From contig NZ_FNBT01000004.1 in assembly GCF_900102425.1 (NCBI RefSeq), forward strand, positions 124,001 to 188,000: a stretch of DNA of 64,000 nucleotides. The letters run 5' to 3'. The notes beneath the pieces are model-generated. The model searched no databases, had not been told where the DNA came from, and saw nothing but the letters and a program-made list of their open reading frames with translations. Positions 53,618 through 63,133 of the stretch are shown piece by piece. Made by a program: the position numbers and the translations under genes. Source of the DNA: Blastococcus aurantiacus (GTDB taxonomy: Bacteria > Actinomycetota > Actinomycetes > Mycobacteriales > Geodermatophilaceae). Each line of letters opens with the position of its first letter. Position 1 is the first letter of the stretch.

Positions 53618-56323
53618 ATGACGAGCGCGACCACCTGGGTCTACGACTTCAGCGAGGGCGGCAGGGACCAGAAGGACCTGCTCGGCGGCAAGGGGGCCAA
53701 CCTCGCCGAGATGACCAACCTGGGGCTGCCCGTCCCGCCCGGCTTCACCATCACCACCGACGCCTGCCGGTACTACCTCGAGCACGGCGGCACGCCCGAG
53801 GAACTCGACGCCCAGGTCACCGAGCACCTGACGGCGCTGGAGAAGGCCATGGGCAAGACGCTGGGCGACCCGGCCGACCCGCTGCTGGTCTCGGTGCGCT
53901 CGGGAGCCGCCGCCTCGATGCCCGGGATGATGGAGACCGTCCTCAACGTCGGCCTCAACGACGAGTCGGTCCAGGGGCTCGCGGCGCAGGCCGGCAGCGA
54001 GCGGTTCGCCTGGGACTCCTACCGCCGGCTGATCCAGATGTTCGGCAAGACGGTGCTGGACATCGACGGCGAGCTGTTCGACGACGCCTTCGACGCGGTG
54101 AAGCGCGAGCTCGGCACGGAGTCCGACCTGGACCTGGACGCCGACCACCTGCGCGACGTCGTCGGCAGGTTCAAGGCGATCGTGCGGGACCGCACCGGCC
54201 GCGACTTCCCGCAGGACCCGCGCGAGCAGATGGACCTGGCGATCAACGCCGTCTTCGACTCGTGGAACTCCGACCGCGCGGTCATCTACCGGCGGCGCGA
54301 GCGCATCCCCAGCGATGCCGGGACCGCGGTCAACGTCTGCGCGATGGTGTTCGGCAACCTCGGCATGGACTCCGGCACCGGCGTCGCCTTCACGCGGGAC
54401 CCCGGCAGCGGCGCGCAGGGCGTGTACGGCGACTACCTGCAGAACGCCCAGGGCGAGGACGTCGTCGCCGGCATCCGCAACACCGTGCCGCTGGTCGACC
54501 TGGAGAAGATCGACGCGGACGCCTACGGCGAGCTCATGGAGATCATGGGCCGGCTCGAGTCCCACTACCGCGACCTGTGCGACATCGAGTTCACCGTGGA
54601 GCGCAACAAGCTGTGGATGCTGCAGACCCGCGTCGGCAAGCGGACCGCCGCAGCGGCGTTCGTGATCGCCACCCAGCTCGTCGACGAGGGCCTCATCGAC
54701 CTGGACGAGGCGGTCCGCCGGGTGACCGGTGACCAGCTGGCGCAGCTGATGTTCCCGCGGTTCGTCGCCGGCGGGAACGCCAGGGAGCTCACCCAGGGCA
54801 TGAACGCCTCCCCGGGTGCGGCCGTCGGGAAGGCGGTCTTCTCCTCGGAGGAAGCCGTGCGGTGGCAGCAGCGGGGCGAGCAGGTGGTCCTCGTCCGCCG
54901 GGAGACCAATCCCGACGACCTGTCCGGGATGATCGCCGCGGAGGGTGTGCTCACCAGCCGGGGTGGCAAGACCTCGCACGCCGCCGTCGTCGCCCGGGGG
55001 ATGGGCAAGACCTGCGTCTGCGGCGCCGAGGAGCTGCAGGTCGACACCAAGGCGAAGAAGTTCACCGCCCCCGACGGCACGGTGGTGGGCGAGGGCGACG
55101 TCATCTCCATCGACGGGTCCACCGGGCGGGTCTGGCTGGGCGAGGTGCCGGTGGAGCCGTCGGCGGTGGTCCGCTACTTCGAGGGCGAGATCGACCCCGG
55201 TGCCGCGGACACCGACGACGTCGTGCGCAGCGTGCACAGGATCCTCACCCACGCCGACCGGGTGCGGCGCCTGGACGTCCGCACCAACGCCGACACTCCG
55301 GAGGACTCCGCCCGCGCCCGGCGGTTCGGCGCCCAGGGCGTCGGCCTGTGCCGGACGGAGCACATGTTCCTCGGCAGCGACCGGCGGAAGCTGGTCGAGC
55401 AGCTGATCCTGGCCGACGGCGACGACGAGCGGCAGCGTGCCCTCGACGCCCTGGAACCGCTGCAGAAGCAGGACTTCCTGGAGATCTTCGAGGCGATGGA
55501 CGGGCTGCCGGTGACCGTCCGGCTGCTCGACCCGCCGCTGCACGAGTTCCTGCCCGACCTCACCGAACTCTCGGTGCGCGTGGCGCTGGCCGAGGAGCGC
55601 GGCGAGCCCGACGAGGGCAACCTGCGGCTGCTGGCCGCCGTCCGCGGCATGCACGAGTCCAACCCGATGCTGGGCCTGCGGGGTGTCCGGCTGGGCCTCG
55701 TCGTGCCGGGGCTGTTCGCCATGCAGGTGCGGGCGATCGCGGAGGCGGCCTGCGAGCGGAAGCAGGCCGGGGGAGACCCCCGGCCGGAGATCATGATCCC
55801 GTTGGTCGGCGCGGTGCAGGAGCTGGAGGCGATCCGCGAGGAGGCCCAGCGGGTGCTCGAGGAGGTCTGCCGGGACTGCGGCCTGGACGTCCAGCCGCTG
55901 ATCGGAACCATGATCGAGGTGCCCCGGGCCGCGCTCACCGCCGGGGAGATCGCCGGCTCGGCGGAGTTCTTCTCCTTCGGCACCAACGACCTGACCCAGA
56001 TGACGTGGGGCTTCTCGCGGGACGACGTCGAGGCCGCGTTCTTCCACCAGTACCTGGACAAGGGGATCTTCGGCATCTCGCCGTTCGAGTCGCTCGACCG
56101 GGACGGCGTGGGGCGGCTCGTGCAGATCGCCGCCGAGGCGGGCCGCGCCGCCCGTCCGGACCTCAAGCTCGGGATCTGCGGCGAGCACGGCGGTGACCCC
56201 GACTCGGTGCACTTCTTCCACGAGGTGGGCCTGGACTACGTCTCGTGCTCCCCGTTCCGGGTGCCGGTGGCCCGTCTGGAGGCCGGCCGGGCCGCGCTGG
56301 ACGGCGACCGGGCCGGCTCCTGA
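53618..56323 (+). CDS. ppdK: Pyruvate, phosphate dikinase
   Basis: Interconverts pyruvate, ATP and phosphate with PEP, AMP and pyrophosphate; 901 residues, the usual length. The nucleotide-grasp domain has GGKGANLAEMTNLGLPVPPG, the phospho-histidine is in SRGGKTSHAAVVARGMGK (His454), and the PEP/pyruvate barrel ends with GICGEHGGD (Cys854). CGGAGG at 53603-53608 sets ATG 53618. Stand-alone gene. Confidence 0.96.
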   Translation: MTSATTWVYDFSEGGRDQKDLLGGKGANLAEMTNLGLPVPPGFTITTDACRYYLEHGGTPEELDAQVTEHLTALEKAMGKTLGDPADPLLVSVRSGAAASMPGMMETVLNVGLNDESVQGLAAQAGSERFAWDSYRRLIQMFGKTVLDIDGELFDDAFDAVKRELGTESDLDLDADHLRDVVGRFKAIVRDRTGRDFPQDPREQMDLAINAVFDSWNSDRAVIYRRRERIPSDAGTAVNVCAMVFGNLGMDSGTGVAFTRDPGSGAQGVYGDYLQNAQGEDVVAGIRNTVPLVDLEKIDADAYGELMEIMGRLESHYRDLCDIEFTVERNKLWMLQTRVGKRTAAAAFVIATQLVDEGLIDLDEAVRRVTGDQLAQLMFPRFVAGGNARELTQGMNASPGAAVGKAVFSSEEAVRWQQRGEQVVLVRRETNPDDLSGMIAAEGVLTSRGGKTSHAAVVARGMGKTCVCGAEELQVDTKAKKFTAPDGTVVGEGDVISIDGSTGRVWLGEVPVEPSAVVRYFEGEIDPGAADTDDVVRSVHRILTHADRVRRLDVRTNADTPEDSARARRFGAQGVGLCRTEHMFLGSDRRKLVEQLILADGDDERQRALDALEPLQKQDFLEIFEAMDGLPVTVRLLDPPLHEFLPDLTELSVRVALAEERGEPDEGNLRLLAAVRGMHESNPMLGLRGVRLGLVVPGLFAMQVRAIAEAACERKQAGGDPRPEIMIPLVGAVQELEAIREEAQRVLEEVCRDCGLDVQPLIGTMIEVPRAALTAGEIAGSAEFFSFGTNDLTQMTWGFSRDDVEAAFFHQYLDKGIFGISPFESLDRDGVGRLVQIAAEAGRAARPDLKLGICGEHGGDPDSVHFFHEVGLDYVSCSPFRVPVARLEAGRAALDGDRAGS

Positions 56324-56334
56324 CGACCCCCTCC

Positions 56335-57693
56335 CTAGCCGGGGACGGCGGTCGAGTGCTCGTCGGACGGGGCCGTCACCGGATGGCCGAGGGTGACCGG
56401 CAGCGACTCGTAGCCGCGCAGGATGATCGTGCGGCGGCGCGTCCCCGCACCGGCGAGGGAAAGGTCGGGGAAGCGCTCGAACAGCGCGCGCAGCGCCACC
56501 TCGCCCTCCATCCGGGCGAGCGCGGCACCGAGGCAGAAGTGGATGCCGCTGGAGAAGGCGACGTGGTCGCGGGCGTTGCCGCGGGTGACGTCGAAGCGGT
56601 GCGGGTCCTCGAACATCTCGGGGTCGCGGTTGGCGGCCGCCAGGCCCAGGAGCACGAGCTCGCCCTCGCGCAGGTGCACGCCTCGCACCGTGGTGTCCCG
56701 CTTCACCCGCCGCCCGGTGCGCTGCACGGGCGACTCGACACGCAGCATCTCGTCGACGGCGTTGGGCCACAGCGACGGGTCGTCGAGCAGCAGGCGCCGC
56801 TGGTCGGGGGCGGCGAACAGCAGCGCTGCGCCGTTGCCGATCAGGTTGACCGTCGTCTCGAACCCGGCTCCGAACACCAGGGCTGCCGTGGCGACCAGCT
56901 CCTTCTCGGTGAGCCCACTGCCGTCGTCGTCGACCAGAGTGGCGAGCTGTGAGAGCAGGTCGTCGCCAGGGTCCTGGCGCAGCCGGCCCAGGTGGCCGCG
57001 GAACCAGGCGTCGAGTTCGGCGAGGTTGCGCTCGACGCTGCGGTGAGTGGTCAAGGACAGGCCCATGTCGAGGCTGGGTGTGGCGCCGTCACCCCAGGCG
57101 AGGAACTGCTCCCGCATGGCCACCGGGACGCCGAGCATCTCGGAGATGACCGTGACCGGCAGCAGGCTGGCGTAGCGGGCCACCAGGTCGACCGGCCGGC
57201 CCGCGGCGGCGTCGCGCTCCAGGTCGTCCAGCAGCTCCGCAGCGATCTGGCCGGTGCGCTCGCGCAGGTGCGCGACGGCGCGGGCGGTGAAGGCCCGGCT
57301 GACCAGCCGGCGGTAGCGGGTGTGCTCCGGCGGATCGACGGCCAGCATCGACGGCGGGTCGATGGGGCCGATGCTCTTTCGCGGGCCGGCCAGTCGCAGC
57401 ACCGTCCGCAGCACCGGGGGGAGGCCTTCGGGGCGGGCCCCGCCGATCACCCCGAAGTCGTCGCTGCGCAACACCTCGGTGCAGACGTCGTGGTGGACGC
57501 TGACCCGGGCGAACGCGCCGCGGCCGAAGGGTTCCGCCGTCCGCAGCCGCTCGTAGTGCCCGTACGGGTCCTCGCGCACGGCGGGGTCGCTGAGCACCTC
57601 GGCGTCGGGGTTGCCCCGGCGTACCTGGGCACGGATGGCCAGCCGCATCGCACCGTGGGTCGCGGCCCAGCGGACCGTATCGCGCACCGTCAC
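56335..57693 (-). CDS. Cytochrome P450
   Basis: Soluble bacterial P450 of 452 residues. The I-helix has VFGAGFETT (acid replaced, threonine kept), the K-helix EMLRVES, and the heme Cys387 in FSSGIHFCLGAALARME. No ferredoxin or substrate-specific neighbour is present, so its reaction is unknown. It lies downstream of the azt pair on the same strand after a 124-base gap; the start is GTG 57693. Ends in TAG. Confidence 0.93.
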   Translation of the reverse strand: MTVRDTVRWAATHGAMRLAIRAQVRRGNPDAEVLSDPAVREDPYGHYERLRTAEPFGRGAFARVSVHHDVCTEVLRSDDFGVIGGARPEGLPPVLRTVLRLAGPRKSIGPIDPPSMLAVDPPEHTRYRRLVSRAFTARAVAHLRERTGQIAAELLDDLERDAAAGRPVDLVARYASLLPVTVISEMLGVPVAMREQFLAWGDGATPSLDMGLSLTTHRSVERNLAELDAWFRGHLGRLRQDPGDDLLSQLATLVDDDGSGLTEKELVATAALVFGAGFETTVNLIGNGAALLFAAPDQRRLLLDDPSLWPNAVDEMLRVESPVQRTGRRVKRDTTVRGVHLREGELVLLGLAAANRDPEMFEDPHRFDVTRGNARDHVAFSSGIHFCLGAALARMEGEVALRALFERFPDLSLAGAGTRRRTIILRGYESLPVTLGHPVTAPSDEHSTAVPG

Positions 57694-57817
57694 GTCGCAT
57701 GCCTCCGCATCGGGGGAACGGGATGGTCCTTGGTACCGGACGCGCCCGGCGGACGCGAGTGGGGCGCCGACGACCTTCCCATCGGCGTCCGGGGTCGACG
57801 CGGGGTGGCCCTCGCGT

Positions 57818-58687
57818 TCAGCCTGCGCAGACGAGTCCCCGCTGCAGGGCGGCCAGGTTGGCCGCCATGAGCTCGGGATAGGACTCGTCGTCGGCCACCC
57901 GCTCGATCGGGTGCAGCACGTCGGTGGTCAGCCCGAGGTCGCCGGCGAGCACCTCCGCGACCGAGGAACCCGCGGCCGCCTCGAAGAAGATCGTCCGCGC
58001 ACCCGAGGACTCCACCGCCTCGGCGACCCGGCGCAGCCGGCTGGGGGGCGGCTCCACGTGCGGGTCCAGTCCGGCGACCCCCACCTGCCGCAGGCCGTAG
58101 CGGTCGGCGAGGTAGCCGAAGGCCTCGTGCGCGGCGAGGAGCGTGGCTCCCCGGCACGGGGCCAGCCCCTCGGCGTAGTCGCGGTCGATCGCCGCCAGCG
58201 ACTCCTCGAGCCGGTCGGCCGCCGCCGCGTAGTCCCCGGCGTGGTCCGGGTCGACCTCGGCCAGCTCACCGGCCACCTGATGCCCGAGCTCGGCCAGCCG
58301 GAGCGGGTCGAGCCAGAAGTGCGGGTCGGGCCCCTGGTCGGCCAGGCCCGCGGCGTCCACCAGGTGTTCGGGCGCCTGCTGGGCGAGGGCGTCGTCGACG
58401 GCCGGCTGCATGCCGCCGGACAGGTGCACGACGAGGTCGGCCTCGCCCAGCGCGGCGACGTCCCGGGGGGCCGGCTCGAGCCCGTGGGTGTCCCCGCCCC
58501 GCGGGGTCAGGTTGGCCACCATGACGTGCTCGCCACCGACCTGCTCGGCGACGTACTCGAGGGGGTAGGAGGTCACCAGGACCTCGGGTCGCCCGCCGTC
58601 CCCGGCGGGCTCACCGCCGCACGCGGTGAGCCCGCCGACGAGGCAGCCGGCCAGGGCGAGGACGCCCAGTGGTGCCAGGCGGCTCAC
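57818..58687 (-). CDS. aztC: Zinc-binding lipoprotein AztC-like (no His-rich loop)
   Basis: Cluster A-I substrate-binding protein, 289 residues, lipobox LTAC (Cys23). Zinc ligands are retained (GGDTHGLEPAPRD, PHFWLDPLRL, AAHEAFGYL). Unlike the ZnuA at 542-1519 it lacks the His/acidic loop, as in AztC of Paracoccus, which receives zinc from the chaperone AztD. GTG 58687 overlaps the aztD stop (GTGA). No aztA/aztB genes are in the window. Confidence 0.82.
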   Translation of the reverse strand: MSRLAPLGVLALAGCLVGGLTACGGEPAGDGGRPEVLVTSYPLEYVAEQVGGEHVMVANLTPRGGDTHGLEPAPRDVAALGEADLVVHLSGGMQPAVDDALAQQAPEHLVDAAGLADQGPDPHFWLDPLRLAELGHQVAGELAEVDPDHAGDYAAAADRLEESLAAIDRDYAEGLAPCRGATLLAAHEAFGYLADRYGLRQVGVAGLDPHVEPPPSRLRRVAEAVESSGARTIFFEAAAGSSVAEVLAGDLGLTTDVLHPIERVADDESYPELMAANLAALQRGLVCAG

Positions 58688-59976
58688 TCGTCGTGCTCGC
58701 CCTCGTGCTCGTGCTCTGCGTGCTCCTCGACGTCGCCGCTCACGCCGGCCAGCTCGTTGGGGACGACCTCCAGCCCGGCGCTCTTCCAGACCTCGCCGGC
58801 CTCGACGTCCACGGCGTGGATCTCACGGGTGGCGGGCTCGGTCACGTACGCCATGCCGTCCACGACGACGACCTGCGGGTGCGGGTCCTGCCAGTCGTCG
58901 GACTCCTCCCACGGCCCGGTGACGGGGATGGAGCGGGTGACGGTGCCCGTGACGACGTCGATCACCTGGAGGTTGCCGTCGTAGGTGAGGACCAGGCCCT
59001 CGCCGTTCGGGCCTCGGTCGAACGACTGGTACCAGTACGGAGCCGGGAGGTCGACCAGGCGCAGGGACGCGGTCGTGGTGTCGATGAGCGCCACGGTGCT
59101 GGACCGGTCGTCCTCGCTGCGCTCGTAGTCGCCGAGCACGATCGGGGAGTCCTCGGTGCCGAACTGGTTGCCGATGCGGCCGTAGGCGTCCGGGCTCTGG
59201 ATCTTGGTGAGCTCGCCCCCGGCGTAGAGGACGGCGCCGTCCTGGCAGCCGATCACGATCGCCTCGCCGGCGGCCACGGTCTCGCCGTGCACCGCGGGGC
59301 AGTCGTCGCGGGCGGTGATCTCCTGCCCGTCGGCGTCCAGGATGCGGACGCCGGAGCGCTCGTCCTCGGTGCCGTCGGAGACCAGCATCGTGCCGTCCTC
59401 CAGCTGGACCGCGACGCCGTGGTGCGCCTCCGGCGTGGTGAGGGATCCGACCTCGGCGTCGTCGCCCTCGGCGAGCTCCGCGCTCTCGAGCACCGTGATC
59501 TCCCCGGTGCCGTCGTCGAAGAGCACGGCGTGCCCGGCGTGCGCGACGACGTGGCCGGGCTTCTCGGCGTCGAAGAGCACGTCGGTCAGCCGGGGGTCTG
59601 CGGTGTAGTAGTGCGAGTGGTCGCCGTGCGGCTCTGCCCAGGCGCCGCCGTCGAGCAGGCGGAAGCCGCCCTGGGTGGAGACGAGGAAGTGGCGGCCGTC
59701 GCCGGCGGGGTTGAGCCGGTTGAACCCCTCGAGCGGCTCGTCGGCCAGCACCTCGAGCGTGGTGGCGTCCAGCACCTGGATCCCGCCGTCGTAGGTGAAC
59801 GCCAGGCGCGGAGCGCTCGCTCCGGCCTCCGTGGGCTCCTCGGTGGCGGCTGCCTTGCTGGTGGAGGAGGCGGCGTCGTCCTCGCCGTCGGACGAGGCGC
59901 ATCCGGCGGCGAGGAACAGCGGCAGCGTCGCGGCCAGCGCGACGGCGCGGAGGGAGGGTGCGGGGCGGGTGTGCAT
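58684..59976 (-). CDS. aztD: Periplasmic zinc chaperone AztD-like beta-propeller lipoprotein
   Basis: A 430-residue lipoprotein (lipobox LAAGC) with repeats typical of a beta-propeller (GGIQVLDATTLEVLADEPL, GVRILDADGQEI, GNLQVIDVVTG), several His-rich zinc-ligand segments (HGDHSHYY, AHHGVAV) and a His/Glu C-terminal tail (EEHAEHEHEGEHDE). This pattern and the pairing with an AztC-like receptor fit AztD, which stores zinc and hands it to AztC. Upstream is a Zur-like box. Confidence 0.82.
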   Translation of the reverse strand: MHTRPAPSLRAVALAATLPLFLAAGCASSDGEDDAASSTSKAAATEEPTEAGASAPRLAFTYDGGIQVLDATTLEVLADEPLEGFNRLNPAGDGRHFLVSTQGGFRLLDGGAWAEPHGDHSHYYTADPRLTDVLFDAEKPGHVVAHAGHAVLFDDGTGEITVLESAELAEGDDAEVGSLTTPEAHHGVAVQLEDGTMLVSDGTEDERSGVRILDADGQEITARDDCPAVHGETVAAGEAIVIGCQDGAVLYAGGELTKIQSPDAYGRIGNQFGTEDSPIVLGDYERSEDDRSSTVALIDTTTASLRLVDLPAPYWYQSFDRGPNGEGLVLTYDGNLQVIDVVTGTVTRSIPVTGPWEESDDWQDPHPQVVVVDGMAYVTEPATREIHAVDVEAGEVWKSAGLEVVPNELAGVSGDVEEHAEHEHEGEHDE

Positions 59977-60011
59977 CAGGGGCTCCTGGGTCGTGGCGAT
60001 CTGTCAGGAGC

Positions 60012-60040
60012 ACCTAAGCACAATGGGAATCATTCCCATG
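60012..60040 (-). promoter_or_regulatory. aztD promoter with Zur-like operator
   Basis: ATGGGAAT-C-ATTCCCAT at 60023-60039 is a perfect 8-1-8 palindrome of the Fur/Zur type. It lies five bases upstream of a candidate minus-strand -10 (TTAGGT, 60017-60012), so binding would block polymerase. Confidence 0.72.
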
Positions 60041-60104
60041 TATGGGGTGCGCGGGTCCGTCCCTCGCTGGTCCCCGCCTCCATCCCGCGTGGTACCCATG
60101 TCGC

Positions 60105-60734
60105 GTGGGGGTGCGGTTGCGGAGTCTGGTGGCACGGGTGCTGGGCGCCGCCGTGCTCGCCTCCCTCCTGCTCGTCGCCGCGACCGCGCTGGCGATCTGG
60201 TGGACGGCGCGCCAGGACTCCCGCCCGCAGTCCGACGCGATCGTGGTGCTGGGCTCGGCGCAGTACAACGGCGTCCCCTCGTCGATCTTCGAGGCGCGGC
60301 TCGAGCACGCCCTCTCGCTCCACGAGGCCGGCGTCGCCCCGGTGATCGTGACCGTCGGGGGCAAGGCGGCCGGTGACGCGTTCACCGAGGCCGAAGCCGG
60401 CCGCGACTACCTGGCGGCCGCCGGCATCCCCACCGAGGCGCTGCTCGCCGTGCCCGAGGGCGTGGACACCCTGGAGAGCATCCGGGTCGTCTCGGACGCC
60501 TTCGCCGAGCGCGGCTGGTCCAGCGCCGTCCTCGTCACCGACCCCTGGCACGCGATGCGCGCCGAGCGCATGGCGGCCGACGCCGGCCTCAGCGCCCAGA
60601 GCTCGCCGACCCGCCAGGGCCCGGCGGTGCAGACCCGTGTCACGCAGTTCCGCTACATACTCCGCGAGACGGCCGCCTACCTGCTCTACCGGGCGACCGG
60701 GGAGTCCGTGGCCGGGGCTCCGGGGATCGGCTGA
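60105..60734 (+). CDS. YdcF family DUF218 membrane protein
   Basis: A 209-residue protein with an N-terminal membrane segment (about 10-30) and a DUF218 domain: DAIVVLGSAQYNGVPSSIFEARLEHA, VTVGGKAAGD, EGVDTLESIR, and VTDPWHAMRAERMA. Such proteins bind SAM or adenine-type ligands; the activity is unproved. GTG 60105 is used. Its divergent partner is aztD; the Zur box lies between. Confidence 0.82.
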   Translation: MGVRLRSLVARVLGAAVLASLLLVAATALAIWWTARQDSRPQSDAIVVLGSAQYNGVPSSIFEARLEHALSLHEAGVAPVIVTVGGKAAGDAFTEAEAGRDYLAAAGIPTEALLAVPEGVDTLESIRVVSDAFAERGWSSAVLVTDPWHAMRAERMAADAGLSAQSSPTRQGPAVQTRVTQFRYILRETAAYLLYRATGESVAGAPGIG

Positions 60735-60743
60735 GGGGGCGCG

Positions 60744-61253
60744 GTGCTGGAACTGGGCAAGGCCGGCGCGCTCGGCGTCGGCAGAGGTGTCCTCCCGCTG
60801 CTCTCCGGCGGTGCGGTCGTCGGCACTCTCCAGGCGTCGAACTGGAAGGAACAGGCGACGGCGGTCATCGGCGACCGCGTGTGGCAGTACTCCAAGCGCA
60901 AGGGCGAGCTGAGGGCGCGCTGGGCGGTCGAGCCCGAGGACTCCGCCCGGCTGCGGGCGCGGCAGGCATCCTCGTGGAAGGGGACGTGGGTCGCCGACCT
61001 CGAGGGCACGCGGGTGGACGTGGAGGTCCTGTCCTACTGGAAGGGCACCCACCGCTTCGTCTCCGGCGGTCAGCAGGTCGCGCACAGCGCCTCGACCGGC
61101 GGCTGGTCGCCGCGGCCGACGCTGACCGCGACGCCGGGAATGCCCCTGGGCCACCAGATCTTCCTGCTGTGGCTGGAGCTGGTGATCAGCCGGCGCAACA
61201 CCGCCGCGATGACCGCGGCGACCGGGGTAGCGGTCGTGGGAGGGAGCAGCTGA
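60744..61253 (+). CDS. Hypothetical protein upstream of dnaG
   Basis: A 169-residue protein of unknown family. A Trp/Lys-rich pattern (VWQYSKRKGELRARWAVE, WKGTWVADLEG, SYWKGTHRFVSGG) suggests a beta-sandwich, and a C-terminal hydrophobic helix (HQIFLLWLELVISRRNTAAM) may sit at the membrane. It starts at GTG 60744, nine bases after the DUF218 gene, and its TGA shares one base with dnaG, so all three form an operon. Confidence 0.6.
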   Translation: MLELGKAGALGVGRGVLPLLSGGAVVGTLQASNWKEQATAVIGDRVWQYSKRKGELRARWAVEPEDSARLRARQASSWKGTWVADLEGTRVDVEVLSYWKGTHRFVSGGQQVAHSASTGGWSPRPTLTATPGMPLGHQIFLLWLELVISRRNTAAMTAATGVAVVGGSS

Positions 61254-63133
61254 TGGCAGGGCGAGGACGCATCCGGGCCGCCGACATCGCGCTGGTCCGC
61301 GAGCGCTCGCGCATCGACGAGATCGTCGGCGAGCACCTGCAGCTCAAGAACGCCGGCGGCGGCAGCATGAAGGGCCTGTGCCCCTTCCACGACGAGAAGT
61401 CGCCGTCGTTCCAGGTCACGCCCAGCCGCGGGCTCTACCACTGCTTCGGCTGCGGGGTCGGTGGCGACGTCATCTCCTTCATCCAGCAGATCGACCACCT
61501 GACCTTCTCCGAGGCCGTCGAGCTGCTGGCCGGCCGGGCCAACATCGAGCTGAAGTACGAGGACGACGGCGGTCGCCCGACGGCCGGCCCGGACCGCGCC
61601 TCGGTCGGTCAGCGCGCGCGGCTGGTCGCCGCCAACGCCGCCGCGGCCACCTTCTTCGCCGAGCAGCTGGGCACCCCGGAGGCAGCCCCGGCCCGCCAGT
61701 TCCTCGCGGAGCGCGGCTTCGACCGGCAGGTGGCGCTGGACTTCGGCTGCGGCTTCGCCCCCGGCGGCTGGGACGCGCTGACCCGGCACCTGCGCGGGGC
61801 CGGCTTCACCCAGAACGAGCTCATCACGGCGGGCCTGGCCAAGGAGTCCTCGCGAGGCACCCTCATCGACCGCTTCCACCGCCGGCTGGTGTGGCCCATC
61901 CGGGACATCACCGGCGACGTCATCGGTTTCGGCGCCCGCAAGCTGATGGACGACGACTCGGGCCCCAAGTACCTCAACACCCCGGAGACCCCGCTCTACA
62001 AGAAGAGCACCGTGCTCTACGGCATCGAGCGGGCCAAGCGCGACATCGCCAAGCGCCACCAGGCCGTCGTCGTCGAGGGCTACACCGACGTCATGGCCTG
62101 CCACCTGGCCGGCGTCACCACCGCCGTCGCCTCGTGCGGCACGGCCTTCGGCGGCGAGCACATCAGCGTGCTGCGCCGGCTGCTCATGGACCAGGACGAG
62201 TTCCGCGGCGAGGTGGTCTACACCTTCGACGGCGACGCGGCCGGTCAGGCAGCGGCGATGAAGACGTTCAAGGAGGACCAGCGCTTCGTCGCGCAGACCT
62301 TCGTGGCGGTCGAGTCCGAGGGGCGCGACCCGTGCGAGCTGCGCCAGGAGCAGGGGGACGCCGCGGTGCGCGACCTCATCGCCCGGCGGTCGCCGCTGAT
62401 CGAGTTCGTGCTCAAGACGACGCTGGCGGACTACGACCTGGACACCGTCGAGGGCCGGGTCGCCGCGCTGGAGAAGACCGCGCCGCTGCTCGCGCAGATC
62501 AAGGACCACGCGCTCCGGCCTGCCTACGCCCGGCGGCTGGCGTCGCTCATCGGCGACACCGACGAGGCCGACGTCCTGGCGCGGGTCCGCCGGCACACCG
62601 GCGAGGGGCAAGCGCCCTCGCGCGGGCGGCCGCGCACGCCGCAGCGCACTCCGGACGACGCCGCGATCGCCATCGAGCGCGAGGCGGTCAAGGCCGCTCT
62701 GCAGGTGCCGGAGCTCGCCGGTCCGGCCTTCGACGCCGTGCCGCCCTCGGCCTACACCGATCCGGACTACGCCGCGGTGGCCGCCGCGGTCGCCGGGACC
62801 GGGGGAGCGGCAGGGGCAGCGGTGACCGGCCCGGCCTGGCTGGACCTGGTGGCCGAGCAGTGCGACCGCGAGAGCGCGCGGGCCCAGCTGACGGCGTTGG
62901 CCGTCGAGCCGCTGCGGTCCACCGGTGAGGCCGACGCCGGGTACGTCACCGCCGTGATGGCCCGGCTGCAGGAGATGGCCACCGTGCGAGAGGTCTCCGC
63001 TCTGAAGGGCCGGCTGCAGCGGATGAACCCCGTGGAGAGCGGCGACGAGTACATGAAGGCGTTCAAGCAGCTCATGGACCTCGAACAGTTGGCCATCTCG
63101 CTGCGCAAGCGCGCCATCGGCGGTCTCGGGTGA
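61253..63133 (+). CDS. dnaG: DNA primase
   Basis: Makes RNA primers for replication; 626 residues. CHC2 zinc finger: Cys43, His46, Cys64, Cys67 in CPFH...HCFGCG. The TOPRIM core has VVVEGYTDVMACHLAG and TFDGDAAGQAA, and a C-terminal helicase-binding domain follows (about 430-626). ATG 61253 shares a base with the previous stop; the end overlaps the next gene (GTGA). Confidence 0.96.
   Translation: MAGRGRIRAADIALVRERSRIDEIVGEHLQLKNAGGGSMKGLCPFHDEKSPSFQVTPSRGLYHCFGCGVGGDVISFIQQIDHLTFSEAVELLAGRANIELKYEDDGGRPTAGPDRASVGQRARLVAANAAAATFFAEQLGTPEAAPARQFLAERGFDRQVALDFGCGFAPGGWDALTRHLRGAGFTQNELITAGLAKESSRGTLIDRFHRRLVWPIRDITGDVIGFGARKLMDDDSGPKYLNTPETPLYKKSTVLYGIERAKRDIAKRHQAVVVEGYTDVMACHLAGVTTAVASCGTAFGGEHISVLRRLLMDQDEFRGEVVYTFDGDAAGQAAAMKTFKEDQRFVAQTFVAVESEGRDPCELRQEQGDAAVRDLIARRSPLIEFVLKTTLADYDLDTVEGRVAALEKTAPLLAQIKDHALRPAYARRLASLIGDTDEADVLARVRRHTGEGQAPSRGRPRTPQRTPDDAAIAIEREAVKAALQVPELAGPAFDAVPPSAYTDPDYAAVAAAVAGTGGAAGAAVTGPAWLDLVAEQCDRESARAQLTALAVEPLRSTGEADAGYVTAVMARLQEMATVREVSALKGRLQRMNPVESGDEYMKAFKQLMDLEQLAISLRKRAIGGLG

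Noticed and set aside
53501..56770. Very long open frame antisense to ppdK and similar frames opposite many genes
   Set aside because: In this GC-rich genome codon bias keeps opposite frames open. They have arginine/proline/alanine-rich or random composition and no family motifs.
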